Assembly (NCBI RefSeq): GCF_016744175.1
Contig: NZ_JADGEV010000021.1
Location: 22,625 to 59,391, forward strand
Length of the DNA: 36,767 nucleotides
Source of the DNA: Neptunomonas sp.
Lineage (GTDB): Bacteria; Pseudomonadota; Gammaproteobacteria; Pseudomonadales; Balneatricaceae
Direction: 5' to 3'
Below the pieces are notes generated by a model. That model made no database searches. It was not told the DNA's origin and was given only the letters and a program-made list of their open reading frames with translations. Positions within the stretch are counted from its first letter, which is position 1; every line of letters begins with the position of its first letter. Shown here one piece after another: positions 27,604 to 36,731 of this stretch. A program made the translations under genes and the position numbers.

Positions 27604-28971
27604 ATGGCGAAAGCCAAAACGGCTTATGTTTGCAATGAATGTGGTGCTGATTTCACAAAGTGGCAAGGGCAATGTTCTGCTTGCCAAGCGTGGAACACCT
27701 TAAGTGAAGTACGCTTGGGGACAGTACAGAGTACAGCCTCTAAACCTCGATATGATGGCTATGCAGGGCAAGCGAGCCAGAGAGTTATGCGATTAGCAGA
27801 TGTTGACTTGGCTGATATGCCGCGTTTCAGTACGGGTGCTGGAGAGCTTGATCGTGTTTTGGGTGGTGGTTTAGTTCCAGGGTCATCCATTTTGATGGGT
27901 GGGCACCCCGGAGCGGGTAAAAGCACACTGCTATTACAAATTATGTGTTATTTGGCTGAAAATATGCCTGCACTTTATGTGACGGGCGAGGAGTCATTAC
28001 AGCAAGTTGCAATGCGAGCACATCGTTTAGGTTTAAAAGCTGAGCAGCTAAAAATGCTTTCCGAAACGAGTGTTGAGTCTGTTTGCCAAGTGGCGACTGA
28101 ATTAAAACCTAGAGTCATTGTGATTGATTCTATTCAAGTGATGCATATGTCTGAAGTGCAGTCAGCTCCTGGTTCTGTCTCACAGGTGAGAGAGTCGGCT
28201 GCGGATTTAACGCGCTTTGCTAAGCAAACAGGGTGTGTGTTGTTCTTAGTAGGGCATGTGACGAAAGACGGATCGTTAGCAGGCCCTAAAGTATTGGAGC
28301 ATATGATTGACTGTTCGCTGCAATTAGAAGGCTCTTCTGATAGTCGTTTTCGTACGCTACGGTCACATAAAAACCGCTTTGGCGCTGTAAATGAGCTGGG
28401 TGTATTTGCTATGTTGGAGACAGGGCTTAGAGAGGTGAAGAATCCCAGTTCCATCTTCCTTAGTCGTGGTGAGGTGGCTAGTCCTGGCAGTGTTGTTATG
28501 GTGGTTTGGGAGGGAACCCGGCCGTTACTGGTTGAAATTCAAGCGTTAGTTGACCAGTCGCATATGAACAACCCAAGGCGTGTGGCTGTTGGCTTGGATG
28601 GTAACCGATTATCTATGCTGCTGGCCGTGCTGCATCGCCATGGCGGATTACAAACAGGTGATCAAGATGTTTTTGTCAATGTAGTTGGGGGTGTTAAAGT
28701 ATTAGAAACAAGTGCAGATTTAGCCTTATTACTTGCTGTCGTTTCTAGCTACAAAGATAGGTCCTTGCCACAAGACTTAATGGTTTTTGGTGAGGTTGGT
28801 TTGTCCGGTGAGATTCGCCCTGTCCCGAACGGGCAGGAGCGTATTCGTGAAGCGGCTAAGCATGGATTTAAGCGCGCTATTGTTCCTAAAGGAAATGTAC
28901 CTAAAGATGTAGTGAAAGGGATGGAGGTTGTAGGCGTCAGCCGTTTAGCTGACGCGTTAGATGCTCTGTGA
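27604..28971 (+). CDS. radA: DNA repair/recombination protein RadA
   Basis: A 455-residue RecA-related protein that helps process branched recombination intermediates. It has the N-terminal four-cysteine zinc finger (CNECG, then CSAC), Walker A GGHPGAGKST at about residue 99, the RadA-specific KNRFG motif at 256-260, and a C-terminal Lon-protease-like domain. Length matches E. coli RadA (about 460). GGGAG before the ATG supports the start. It is convergent with the PilZ gene with only two bases between the stop codons, an arrangement like radA and PA4608 (mapZ) in P. aeruginosa. Confidence 0.97.
   Translation: MAKAKTAYVCNECGADFTKWQGQCSACQAWNTLSEVRLGTVQSTASKPRYDGYAGQASQRVMRLADVDLADMPRFSTGAGELDRVLGGGLVPGSSILMGGHPGAGKSTLLLQIMCYLAENMPALYVTGEESLQQVAMRAHRLGLKAEQLKMLSETSVESVCQVATELKPRVIVIDSIQVMHMSEVQSAPGSVSQVRESAADLTRFAKQTGCVLFLVGHVTKDGSLAGPKVLEHMIDCSLQLEGSSDSRFRTLRSHKNRFGAVNELGVFAMLETGLREVKNPSSIFLSRGEVASPGSVVMVVWEGTRPLLVEIQALVDQSHMNNPRRVAVGLDGNRLSMLLAVLHRHGGLQTGDQDVFVNVVGGVKVLETSADLALLLAVVSSYKDRSLPQDLMVFGEVGLSGEIRPVPNGQERIREAAKHGFKRAIVPKGNVPKDVVKGMEVVGVSRLADALDAL
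28934..28955 (+). repeat. perfect inverted repeat near the 3' end of radA
   Basis: GCGTCAGC and GCTGACGC with a six-base loop, inside the last codons of radA. There is no T tract. It lies at the convergent junction of radA and the PilZ gene. Confidence 0.6.
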
Positions 28972-28973
28972 CT

Positions 28974-29354
28974 TTACGTATTATAGAGGTGAACCAGCTC
29001 TCGTTCTAATAAAGCTGGGTCACCTAAGTTTAGTTCCACAAGCCTCCTCAAGTAACTCACACTTGAAAGTTCCATATTCATTGCTTGGAAGCCAAAGTGA
29101 TTGCTTTCTCTATGGTTAATGAGAGCTGGCATTGTTATCACCACCTCATTACCGTCGAGAATAATTCTTAATTCTACTGAATCTCCGATGTTTAAGGGGA
29201 TATCGGCATGGCTCTCAACGAGTGCACCTTTTAAGCAAATATCGATTAACTTCACCGGCCATTCGCCTTCTGATGATCGTAGTGTGCAGTCAGCATCAAA
29301 ATTAATTCGGGTAAACCTACGACGATTTTGTTGATGTTTGATAGATTCTTCCAC
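28974..29354 (-). CDS. mapZ: PilZ-domain c-di-GMP receptor, MapZ-like
   Basis: A 126-residue, single-domain PilZ protein. It matches P. aeruginosa MapZ (PA4608): the RRRFTR motif at the start, the FDAD segment just after it, and the ending YLRRLVELNLGDPALLEREL are nearly the same. In P. aeruginosa MapZ binds c-di-GMP and then the methyltransferase CheR1, slowing chemotaxis adaptation. The second PilZ motif reads DICLKG where DxSxxG is usual, so the serine is replaced by cysteine. The GTG at 29354 is preferred, with TGGAG six bases upstream; a TTG at 29366 would add four residues but has no good ribosome binding site. It is next to radA, as in Pseudomonas, and divergent from a c-di-GMP enzyme gene. 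Confidence 0.88.
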   Translation of the reverse strand: MEESIKHQQNRRRFTRINFDADCTLRSSEGEWPVKLIDICLKGALVESHADIPLNIGDSVELRIILDGNEVVITMPALINHRESNHFGFQAMNMELSSVSYLRRLVELNLGDPALLERELVHLYNT

Positions 29355-29360
29355 GCAATG

Positions 29361-29365
29361 CTCCA
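29361..29365 (-). promoter_or_regulatory. ribosome binding site that decides the mapZ start
   Basis: TGGAG with a six-base spacer to GTG at 29354. Confidence 0.6.
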
Positions 29366-29470
29366 AGCTTTAGTCGAGTTCTTATGATTTAGTATAGAGT
29401 GAAAATCGCTATTAGCGTAGATCATCGGCTACACTATTATGAAGGAAACTTATTCGGTGAGTAGACTTGG

Positions 29471-32400
29471 ATGACTAGTTTTGCGGAATTATTGAATAAT
29501 GCCGTTCTTTTACTGGCCCTTGGCGTTATTTATGATTCGTTGGGTCTGCATAATATTGCCAATAAAACACAGCGTAATGTATTAACAGGAATTCTTGTGG
29601 GTGTCATAGGTATATCTGTGATGCTAACTCCTTGGGAATTAAGCCCAGGTGTTTTCTTTGATACGCGTTGGGTTCTAATCAGCTTATGTGGTCTTTACTT
29701 CGGTCTTGTGCCCACTCTCATTGCTGTTGTTATGACAGTTTGTTTACGCCTTTTCCAAGGTGGTGCAGGAATTTATGTGGGTTCATTAGTCATTATCACT
29801 AGTGGCCTTATTGGTTTGTCATGGCGCTACTGGAGTGTCCGCTATAAGAAAGAAATGAGCTGGGGCTGGCTTTACTTGTTGGGCTTGAGTGTACAAATTG
29901 ATGTGCTTTTATGTATGTTTTTGATGCCAGAAAGTATGCGTTACACCATCATTGCTCACATCGCTCTGCCCTTGCTCATAATTTACCCTTTCGGAACGAT
30001 GCTGTTGGGCATGCTACTGAAGCGCCAAAGAGATAGGCGGCAAGCTGAGTTTGATCTTCTTGAGCATAAAGTTTTACTGGACAGGGAAAGAGGATTGCTC
30101 AAAAGGCTTATTGATAGTATCCCCGACTTTATTTTTTATAAAACTGTTGATGGCCATTACCTTGGGTGCAATAAGGCAACGGCTGAACTTTTTGATATGA
30201 ATGAAGAGGATATTGTTGGAAAAACCGATTATGATTTTTTTGATCATGAGCAGGCTGTTTTTTTTCGAGAAAAAGATCAAGAAATGCTGTCATCTGGCCA
30301 GCATCGAACCAATGATGAAGTGGTCGTACATCCTGATGGAAGAGAAATTCTTCTCAATACATTGAAAACACCTTTCTATGGGGAAACAGGTAAGCTTTAC
30401 GGCCTGATAGGAATAGGTCGGGATGTGACTGAAAAGGAAACAGCGGAGGAGATCATTCGTAGGAATGAGAATACCTATCGCAATGTGCTGAGCACCGCCT
30501 TAGATGGTTTTCTGATTGTATCATCTGAAGGTGTCATCCAAGATGCTAATGAAGCTTATTCGGTAATGTCTAATTACAGCATTGAAGAGCTTATTGGTAT
30601 GCAGGTTAATCATCTAGATGCCATTGAAACGGCTGTGATGACTGAGCAGCATATACAAGAAATTATAGATAATAAAAAGCAGCGCTTTAGTAGCCAACAT
30701 CGTCGTAAGAATAATTCTGTGTTTGATGTAGATGTGAATGTGACATATTGGCCAGAAAACGGCGGTAAGTTCTTCGTCTTTATCAAAGATACTACAGAAC
30801 AAAAGTTGGCTGAACAGCGCCTTCTGAAAAGCGAAATTCGTTTCAGGCATGTCTTTGAAAACATGCCTGCCATTGCTGTTCAAGGTTATGATAAAGACCG
30901 TAATGTTATTTTTTGGAATGATGCCAGTACGGCGGTATATGGATACTCTACTGCTGAGGTAATAGGACAAAAACTTGAAGATCTAATTATTCCCGATGCT
31001 ATAAGGGAACCCGTAATAGAGGAGGTTAACCGCTGGATAGCAGGAGGGCCTGTAACGCCTGCTTCTGAAATGATGTTGAAAAAATCTGATGGTTCGCTTG
31101 TTTCAGTTTTCACTAGCCATGTAATGATAACCGGGGTGAATAACGAGCCTGAAATGTATTGTATCGATTTAGATTTGACGGCATTGAAACGTGCTGAGGA
31201 GCGCATTGTTACGCTTTCTCAAGCTATTGAACAAAGTCCAGTGTCCGTAGTTTTGACTGATACCCACGGAAAGATTGAATACGTTAATAGCATGTTCGAA
31301 AGGTTAACAGGCTATAGCAGTGATGAAGTTGTTGGTGAATCTAGTAGCTTACTTAAATCTGGTTTTACTTCTGATACTAAATATCAGCAACTATGGGCTG
31401 CACTAGCTGCGGGTGAGTCTTGGCAGGGAGAGTTTCAAAACAAAAAGAAAGATGGGCAACTATTTTGGGAGCAAGCTCACATCGCGCCCGTTATTAACGA
31501 GACTGGGAATGTTAAGCACTATTTGGCAGTGAAACAGGATATTACGCAGCAAAAATATCAAGAAGAAAGAATTTTATATCAAGCTCATTTTGATAGCTTA
31601 ACTGGGCTTCCGAACCGTTTTTTATCGTTAGATCGATTGTCGTTTATGTTGAAAGAAACTAAGCGGACGAAGACCCAAGTAGCGGTTTTTTTCTTAGACT
31701 TAGATGATTTTAAAAAGGTTAATGACACGCTAGGGCATCAAGTAGGTGATGAGTTGTTAATTGAAGCGGCTTCTCGCTTAAAACTGGCCGTTCGAGATGA
31801 CGATGTTATTGGTCGTTTAGGTGGCGATGAATTCATTATTCTTATTGATCATATGATAAGTAGCACGGCTATTGCAAAGGTGGCTGAAAAGCTACTTAAG
31901 CAATTCCGAACACCTTTCTTTTTAAGTGGCAGAGAGCTTGTATCTACAGTAAGTATTGGAGTGGCCGTTTATCCTACTGATGGTTTGACTCCTGCAGAGC
32001 TATTAAGGCAGGCAGATGCGGCTATGTATTGTTCTAAAGAGCAGGGGCGCAATACTTATAATTTTTATACACAACAAATGAACGATGATGTAGCGCGCCG
32101 TTTATTGATAGAAGAACAATTGCGAGGCGCTCTCGATAAAAAAGAACTAAAAGTTTATTTTCAGTCCGTCGTTGATTTGAAAAAACGTAAGATTATTGGC
32201 GCTGAAGCATTACTGCGCTGGAATAATGAGATACTAGGGCGGGTTTCCCCTGATGAGTTTATTCCTATAGCAGAACAAACAGGGTTAATTGTAGCTATTG
32301 GTCGTTTTGTCTTGGAGCAAGCTGTTACCGCTGCTTCAGGTTGGAGAGAGCAGTTTTCTCCAAACTTTCGTGTTGCAGTGAATTTGTCTCCTCGTCAATT

Positions 32401-32872
32401 TAGAGACGAGGGATTAATCGATTATATTTGCGAATTGTTGGCCCGGTATGATTTGCCTGCTTCGGGAATTGAGCTAGAAATTACTGAAGGAGTCTTGATG
32501 ACAGGCCATGCAATGATTGATGTGGCATTGGCTAACCTTAATAAATTAGGCATAGGTATATCTATGGATGATTTTGGGACAGGTTATTCATCATTAAGTT
32601 ATTTGCGCAGTTACCCATTTGATACTTTAAAAGTAGATAGGAGCTTTATCAGTGACATCTCTGAAGATCAGGCTGATTTGCAATTAGTTAGTGCAGCTAT
32701 TGCTATGGGGCATGGACTTGGGTTGATTGTGATTGCTGAAGGTGTTGAAACAGAAGAGCAATACCAGTTACTGCTGGGTCAGGAGTGTGACTATGCTCAA
32801 GGCTATTTGTTTGGAAGGCCTGTTCCTGCAGATGAGTTTGAAAAGGAGCTTCAGTTGAATGGCGAGCAGTAA
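29471..32872 (+). CDS. membrane-bound 5TM-PAS(4)-GGDEF-EAL c-di-GMP enzyme, MorA-like
   Basis: A 1133-residue protein. Residues 1 to about 195 are hydrophobic and resemble the 5TM sensor of LytS-type proteins (GVFFDTRWVLISLCGLYFG, then a glycine-rich QGGAGIYVG segment). About four PAS domains follow (near 213, 333, 455 and 584). The GGDEF domain has an intact active site (RLGGDEF, GGDEF at 784-788) and an intact inhibitory site RDDD at 775-778, so c-di-GMP synthesis with product feedback is likely. The EAL domain is also intact (E912-A913-L914, NLSPRQF, DDFGTGYSSL, AEGVETEEQ, QGYLFGRP), so it can probably also degrade c-di-GMP. Layout and position near glyA and radA-mapZ resemble P. aeruginosa morA, but orthology is not proven. 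It diverges from mapZ. Confidence 0.9.
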   Translation: MTSFAELLNNAVLLLALGVIYDSLGLHNIANKTQRNVLTGILVGVIGISVMLTPWELSPGVFFDTRWVLISLCGLYFGLVPTLIAVVMTVCLRLFQGGAGIYVGSLVIITSGLIGLSWRYWSVRYKKEMSWGWLYLLGLSVQIDVLLCMFLMPESMRYTIIAHIALPLLIIYPFGTMLLGMLLKRQRDRRQAEFDLLEHKVLLDRERGLLKRLIDSIPDFIFYKTVDGHYLGCNKATAELFDMNEEDIVGKTDYDFFDHEQAVFFREKDQEMLSSGQHRTNDEVVVHPDGREILLNTLKTPFYGETGKLYGLIGIGRDVTEKETAEEIIRRNENTYRNVLSTALDGFLIVSSEGVIQDANEAYSVMSNYSIEELIGMQVNHLDAIETAVMTEQHIQEIIDNKKQRFSSQHRRKNNSVFDVDVNVTYWPENGGKFFVFIKDTTEQKLAEQRLLKSEIRFRHVFENMPAIAVQGYDKDRNVIFWNDASTAVYGYSTAEVIGQKLEDLIIPDAIREPVIEEVNRWIAGGPVTPASEMMLKKSDGSLVSVFTSHVMITGVNNEPEMYCIDLDLTALKRAEERIVTLSQAIEQSPVSVVLTDTHGKIEYVNSMFERLTGYSSDEVVGESSSLLKSGFTSDTKYQQLWAALAAGESWQGEFQNKKKDGQLFWEQAHIAPVINETGNVKHYLAVKQDITQQKYQEERILYQAHFDSLTGLPNRFLSLDRLSFMLKETKRTKTQVAVFFLDLDDFKKVNDTLGHQVGDELLIEAASRLKLAVRDDDVIGRLGGDEFIILIDHMISSTAIAKVAEKLLKQFRTPFFLSGRELVSTVSIGVAVYPTDGLTPAELLRQADAAMYCSKEQGRNTYNFYTQQMNDDVARRLLIEEQLRGALDKKELKVYFQSVVDLKKRKIIGAEALLRWNNEILGRVSPDEFIPIAEQTGLIVAIGRFVLEQAVTAASGWREQFSPNFRVAVNLSPRQFRDEGLIDYICELLARYDLPASGIELEITEGVLMTGHAMIDVALANLNKLGIGISMDDFGTGYSSLSYLRSYPFDTLKVDRSFISDISEDQADLQLVSAAIAMGHGLGLIVIAEGVETEEQYQLLLGQECDYAQGYLFGRPVPADEFEKELQLNGEQ

Positions 32873-32898
32873 TCTTGTTCGTTTATATGAATGTAGAT

Positions 32899-32923
32899 AA
32901 ACAGCCGGCATTACCGGCTGTTT
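32899..32923. terminator. bidirectional terminator between the GGDEF-EAL gene and ettA
   Basis: A perfect ten-base-pair stem AAACAGCCGG/CCGGCTGTTT with loop CATTA. It lies between two convergent genes. T tracts are short on both sides. Confidence 0.7.
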
Positions 32924-32934
32924 ACTTGTGAGTG

Positions 32935-34593
32935 TTACCCTATGCGCTTATATTTAATGCGCTCTGGTTGGTGATCTTTACCATGACGGCGTTTGTAGTC
33001 TTCAGCATATTCAGTGTAGTTCCCATCAAAGAAAGACACTTGAGAGTCGCCTTCGTACGCCAGCATATGTGTGCATACGCGGTCTAGGAACCAACGGTCA
33101 TGCGAGATTACTACGGCACAGCCAGGGAAAGCTAACAGTGCTTCTTCTAATGCACGGAGAGTTTCTACATCCAGATCGTTAGTCGGCTCATCTAAAAGCA
33201 GCACGTTACCACCTTCTCGAAGTAGTTTTGCCAGATGTAAGCGGTTACGCTCACCTCCGGACAAGTCACCTACACGTTTTTGTTGATCGGAGCCTTTGAA
33301 GTTGAAACGGCCACAATAGGCACGTGATGGTGTTTGGTAGTTGCCGATGGTGATAATGTCTTGTCCATCAGATAGCTCTTCCCAAACAGTATTGTCGCCG
33401 TTAAGCTCGCGCATCTGGTCTACATAAGCCAGTTTTACAGTACTACCGACGATAACTTCACCAGAATCAGGTTGTTCTTCGCCAGCAATCATCTTAAATA
33501 GCGTTGACTTACCCGCACCGTTACCACCAATAACGCCGACAATAGCACCTTGTGGAATGGTGGCTTTTAGGTTTTCAAAGAGTAGTTTGTCGCCATACGC
33601 TTTGGAAACATTATGCAACTCTATAACTTGAGCGCCTAAGCGAGGCCCGGGTGGGATATAGATTTCTTGAGTCTCGTTGCGTGCTTGGAATTCGCGAGAG
33701 TTCATCTCTTCGAACTGGCTTAGGCGAGCTTTAGATTTGGATTGTCGACCTTTTTGACCTTGGCGAACCCATTCTAATTCAGATTTCACCGCTTTTTGGT
33801 GAGCGGCTTCTTGCTTAGACTCTTGAGCTAAACGGTGTTCTTTTTGTTCGAGCCAAGATGAGTAATTACCTTCATATGGAATACCGTGGCCACGGTCTAG
33901 TTCAAGAATCCAGCCTGCAGCATTATCCAAGAAATAGCGGTCATGGGTGATGGCTACTACAGTACCTGGGTACTCTTGTAAGAAGCGTTCAATCCAAGCG
34001 ATAGATTCGGCATCCAAATGGTTGGTTGGCTCATCTAAAAGCAGCATGTCGGGCTTGTCGAGAAGAAGACGGCATAGAGCAACACGGCGGCGTTCACCAC
34101 CGGATAGGTGTTCGACTCGGGCATCCCAAGGAGGTAAGCGCATGGCATCAGCTGCACGTTCTAGTGCTACTTCAAGGCTGTGCCCCTCTTTCGATTCAAT
34201 TAGGTTTTCAAGTTCGCCTTGTTTCTTGGCCAATGCATCAAAATCAGCATCAGGTTCGGCATAAGCGGCATAAACTTGATCAAGTTCAGTTAATGCGTTT
34301 TTTACGTCGGCTACGGACTCTTCAACAATTTCGCGAACAGTTTTGCTGTTATCCAGCTGTGGTTCTTGTGGTAAGTAGCCTACCTTTAGATCAGGCATCG
34401 GTCGTGCTTCACCGATAAAATCAGTATCAACTCCTGCCATAATTTTAAGCAGGGTGGATTTACCTGAGCCATTAAGGCCAAGCACACCGATTTTGGCACC
34501 GGGAAAGAAAGAAAGTGAAATGTCTTTAAGAATCTGGCGTTTGGGAGGAACGATTTTTCCCAAACGATTCATTGTATAAACGTACTGTGCCAT
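32935..34593 (-). CDS. ettA: energy-dependent translational throttle protein EttA
   Basis: A 552-residue ABC-F protein, almost the length of E. coli EttA (555) and similar throughout. It has two ABC ATPase domains: Walker A GLNGSGKST at 39-47 and GGNGAGKST in the second half, each with LSGGE and a DEPTN(H/D)LD block. Between them is a charged linker that reaches the P-site tRNA. It has no membrane segment and is not a transporter. EttA binds the ribosomal E site and controls the first elongation steps according to ATP/ADP level. It is transcribed alone on the minus strand; the 250-base gap upstream holds an inverted repeat AGTTGC-gg-GCAACT (34769-34782). Confidence 0.96.
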   Translation of the reverse strand: MAQYVYTMNRLGKIVPPKRQILKDISLSFFPGAKIGVLGLNGSGKSTLLKIMAGVDTDFIGEARPMPDLKVGYLPQEPQLDNSKTVREIVEESVADVKNALTELDQVYAAYAEPDADFDALAKKQGELENLIESKEGHSLEVALERAADAMRLPPWDARVEHLSGGERRRVALCRLLLDKPDMLLLDEPTNHLDAESIAWIERFLQEYPGTVVAITHDRYFLDNAAGWILELDRGHGIPYEGNYSSWLEQKEHRLAQESKQEAAHQKAVKSELEWVRQGQKGRQSKSKARLSQFEEMNSREFQARNETQEIYIPPGPRLGAQVIELHNVSKAYGDKLLFENLKATIPQGAIVGVIGGNGAGKSTLFKMIAGEEQPDSGEVIVGSTVKLAYVDQMRELNGDNTVWEELSDGQDIITIGNYQTPSRAYCGRFNFKGSDQQKRVGDLSGGERNRLHLAKLLREGGNVLLLDEPTNDLDVETLRALEEALLAFPGCAVVISHDRWFLDRVCTHMLAYEGDSQVSFFDGNYTEYAEDYKRRHGKDHQPERIKYKRIG

Positions 34594-34843
34594 AAGCCCT
34601 CAGCGTGTAGTGTCGGTTAGCATGCCGCTCAATTCTAACTGAAAACAATGAAATGAAACGTATAAATCTATCAACGTATTCGAGATAGCCTTATAAAGAC
34701 TAATCCTGCAAGAAGCATCATCATGTTGAGGGCACTTTTAATAAAGGCTAAACAATAAAGGAGTAGCGAGTTGCGGGCAACTGAACTCGTGCAATCAATT
34801 GTTGTGTTATGGGCCTTATAGATAGTGGATTTAAGATGCAGGC

Positions 34844-35218
34844 CTACGATTCAGTATTCACGAATTTTTGCTCTAGGTAGCGAATAATATCGTTTGATTC
34901 GTACATCCAGCTAACACTACCATCCTCATTAGTTATTCTTAGACAAGGTACTTTTATGCGGCCTCCTTGCTCTAACAATTCTTGTCGAAACGTATCATTG
35001 TTTTTTGCATCACGTAATTCAATATTAAGTGAATAGCGTTTCATTGCCCGGCGTACTTTTACGCAAAAAGGACACGCATGAAATTGGTAAAGTGCTAGCT
35101 GGTGAGTCTGTCTATCTGTTTGCGCCTGTTCGTCTTCTGTCCGCTTAAGTCCACGGGGCGTTGTAAGGAAGTTAATTGTCAGGATTAGTTTGCCTAAGAA
35201 CCAGCGAATAAAAGCCAT
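34844..35218 (-). CDS. glutaredoxin-like protein with hydrophobic N-terminal segment
   Basis: A 124-residue protein. Residues 1-20 are hydrophobic with few charges (MAFIRWFLGKLILTINFLTT) and may anchor it to the inner face of the membrane. A short charged linker leads to a glutaredoxin fold with the active site CPFC (Cys49, Cys52) and the usual VPCL cis-proline segment (KVPCLRI). The end has the DIIRYLEQ helix typical of glutaredoxins. It probably reduces disulfides or glutathione adducts. The start at 35218 is chosen because the hydrophobic segment begins there; an upstream ATG at 35266 would add 16 residues, and neither has a strong ribosome binding site. It is divergent from glyA. Confidence 0.8.
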   Translation of the reverse strand: MAFIRWFLGKLILTINFLTTPRGLKRTEDEQAQTDRQTHQLALYQFHACPFCVKVRRAMKRYSLNIELRDAKNNDTFRQELLEQGGRIKVPCLRITNEDGSVSWMYESNDIIRYLEQKFVNTES

Positions 35219-35358
35219 CTTTAAAAAGTCTCGATTATCAAAGTGGAAAGGCGCGTAGCTTAGCATGTTCAGCGATTAATGATCAGCTATTGGCGCTGAT
35301 GAATGCTCTTCTTGTTTAGGTGATCGACTTTCATGTGCGTTTTAGTCTTAGTTCGGAG

Positions 35359-35425
35359 TATAATGCGCTCCTTTTTTTAAAGGCCGGAAGCCATCCGGGT
35401 GAGACCAGAAACTTAGGGGATAGCT
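35359..35425 (+). promoter_or_regulatory. glyA -10 element and structured leader
   Basis: TATAAT at 35359-35364 has no clear -35. The leader of about 55 bases contains a T run and a small hairpin CCGGA-agcca-TCCGG (35384-35398), then AGGGGA before the start codon. It does not match any riboswitch that I recognise. Confidence 0.4.
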
Positions 35426-36682
35426 ATGTTTAGCAAAGATATGTCAATTGCCGACTTTGATGCTGATCTGTGGTCAGCAATGCAGTCTGAAACCACACGT
35501 CAGGAAGAGCACATCGAACTGATTGCTTCTGAAAACTACACTAGCCCAAGGGTTATGGAGGCTCAGGGTTCAGTACTGACTAATAAATATGCTGAAGGTT
35601 ATCCTAATAAGCGCTACTACGGTGGTTGTGAGTATGTTGATGTTGTAGAGCAATTGGCAATTGATCGTGCTTGTGAGCTTTTTGATGCAACTTACGCGAA
35701 CGTGCAGCCACATTCGGGTTCGCAAGCTAATGCTGCTGTTTTCATGGCGTTGTGCAAGCCAGGCGATACTATTTTGGGTATGAGTCTTGCTCATGGTGGT
35801 CATTTAACGCACGGTTCGGCTGTATCTTTTTCAGGCCGTATTTATAATGCTGTTCAATACGGTCTAAATGCGGAAACAGGCGAAATCGATTACGCCGAAG
35901 TTGAGCGCCTAGCGCTTGAGCATAAACCTAAAATGATCGTTGCTGGCTTCTCTGCATACTCGGGTATTGTTGATTGGCAGCGTTTCCGTGATATCGCGGA
36001 TAAAGTGGGTGCATACCTGTTTGTTGATATGGCACATGTTGCTGGTTTAGTTGCTGCAGGTGTATATCCATCACCAATGCAGTTAGCGGATGTTGTGACT
36101 ACGACAACACACAAAACATTGGGCGGTCCGCGCGGCGGTTTGATTTTGTCTGCTCGTGCAGATGAAGACTTACAGAAGAAGCTGAATTTTGCTGTTTTCC
36201 CTGAATCTCAGGGCGGTCCTCTGATGCATGTTATTGCAGGTAAAGCGGTTTGCTTTAAAGAGGCAATGCAGCCTGAGTGGAAAGCATACCAAGTGCAGGT
36301 TGTAAAAAATGCACAGGCAATGGCTGAAACGTTCAAGTCTCGCGGCATCAACATTGTTTCTGATGGAACAGAGAACCATCTGTTCTTAATGGACCTAATT
36401 GATAAAGATTACAGTGGTAAAGATGCTGATGCTGCTTTAGGTCGTGCAAATATAACAGTGAACAAAAACTCTGTTCCGAATGATCCTCGTTCACCGTTCG
36501 TTACATCGGGTCTACGTATTGGAACACCTGCAGTAACACGTCGTGGCTTTAAAGAGGAAGAAGTTACCCAGCTAACTAACTGGATCTGTGATGTTCTTGA
36601 TGACATTACTAACGAAGAAACGAGCGCACGTGTTAAAGCACAAGTACTCGATATCTGTAGTCGTTTCCCAGTTTATAAATAA
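35426..36682 (+). CDS. glyA: serine hydroxymethyltransferase
   Basis: GlyA is a PLP enzyme that converts serine and tetrahydrofolate to glycine and methylene-tetrahydrofolate, the main source of one-carbon units. The 418-residue protein has the normal length and blocks: [24 protein letters not shown], and Lys230 in [14 protein letters not shown], which binds PLP. The C-terminal [13 protein letters not shown] segment is also intact. AGGGGA before the ATG supports the start. It is followed by a terminator. Confidence 0.97.
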   Translation: MFSKDMSIADFDADLWSAMQSETTRQEEHIELIASENYTSPRVMEAQGSVLTNKYAEGYPNKRYYGGCEYVDVVEQLAIDRACELFDATYANVQPHSGSQANAAVFMALCKPGDTILGMSLAHGGHLTHGSAVSFSGRIYNAVQYGLNAETGEIDYAEVERLALEHKPKMIVAGFSAYSGIVDWQRFRDIADKVGAYLFVDMAHVAGLVAAGVYPSPMQLADVVTTTTHKTLGGPRGGLILSARADEDLQKKLNFAVFPESQGGPLMHVIAGKAVCFKEAMQPEWKAYQVQVVKNAQAMAETFKSRGINIVSDGTENHLFLMDLIDKDYSGKDADAALGRANITVNKNSVPNDPRSPFVTSGLRIGTPAVTRRGFKEEEVTQLTNWICDVLDDITNEETSARVKAQVLDICSRFPVYK

Positions 36683-36705
36683 GCACTAAATCAGGTAGAA
36701 TAAGC

Positions 36706-36731
36706 GGGCGACTGAAAGGTCGCCCTTTTTT
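36706..36731 (+). terminator. terminator after glyA
   Basis: GGGCGAC/GTCGCCC with a six-base loop, followed by six T residues. Confidence 0.88.

Noticed and set aside
27426-27617. 64-residue N-terminal extension of MetY
   Set aside because: It overlaps the divergent radA gene and is unlike the family. AAGGAG marks the ATG at 27425.
35359-35425. Glycine or SAM-type riboswitch before glyA
   Set aside because: The leader is only about 55 bases and shows none of the conserved cores of these riboswitches.
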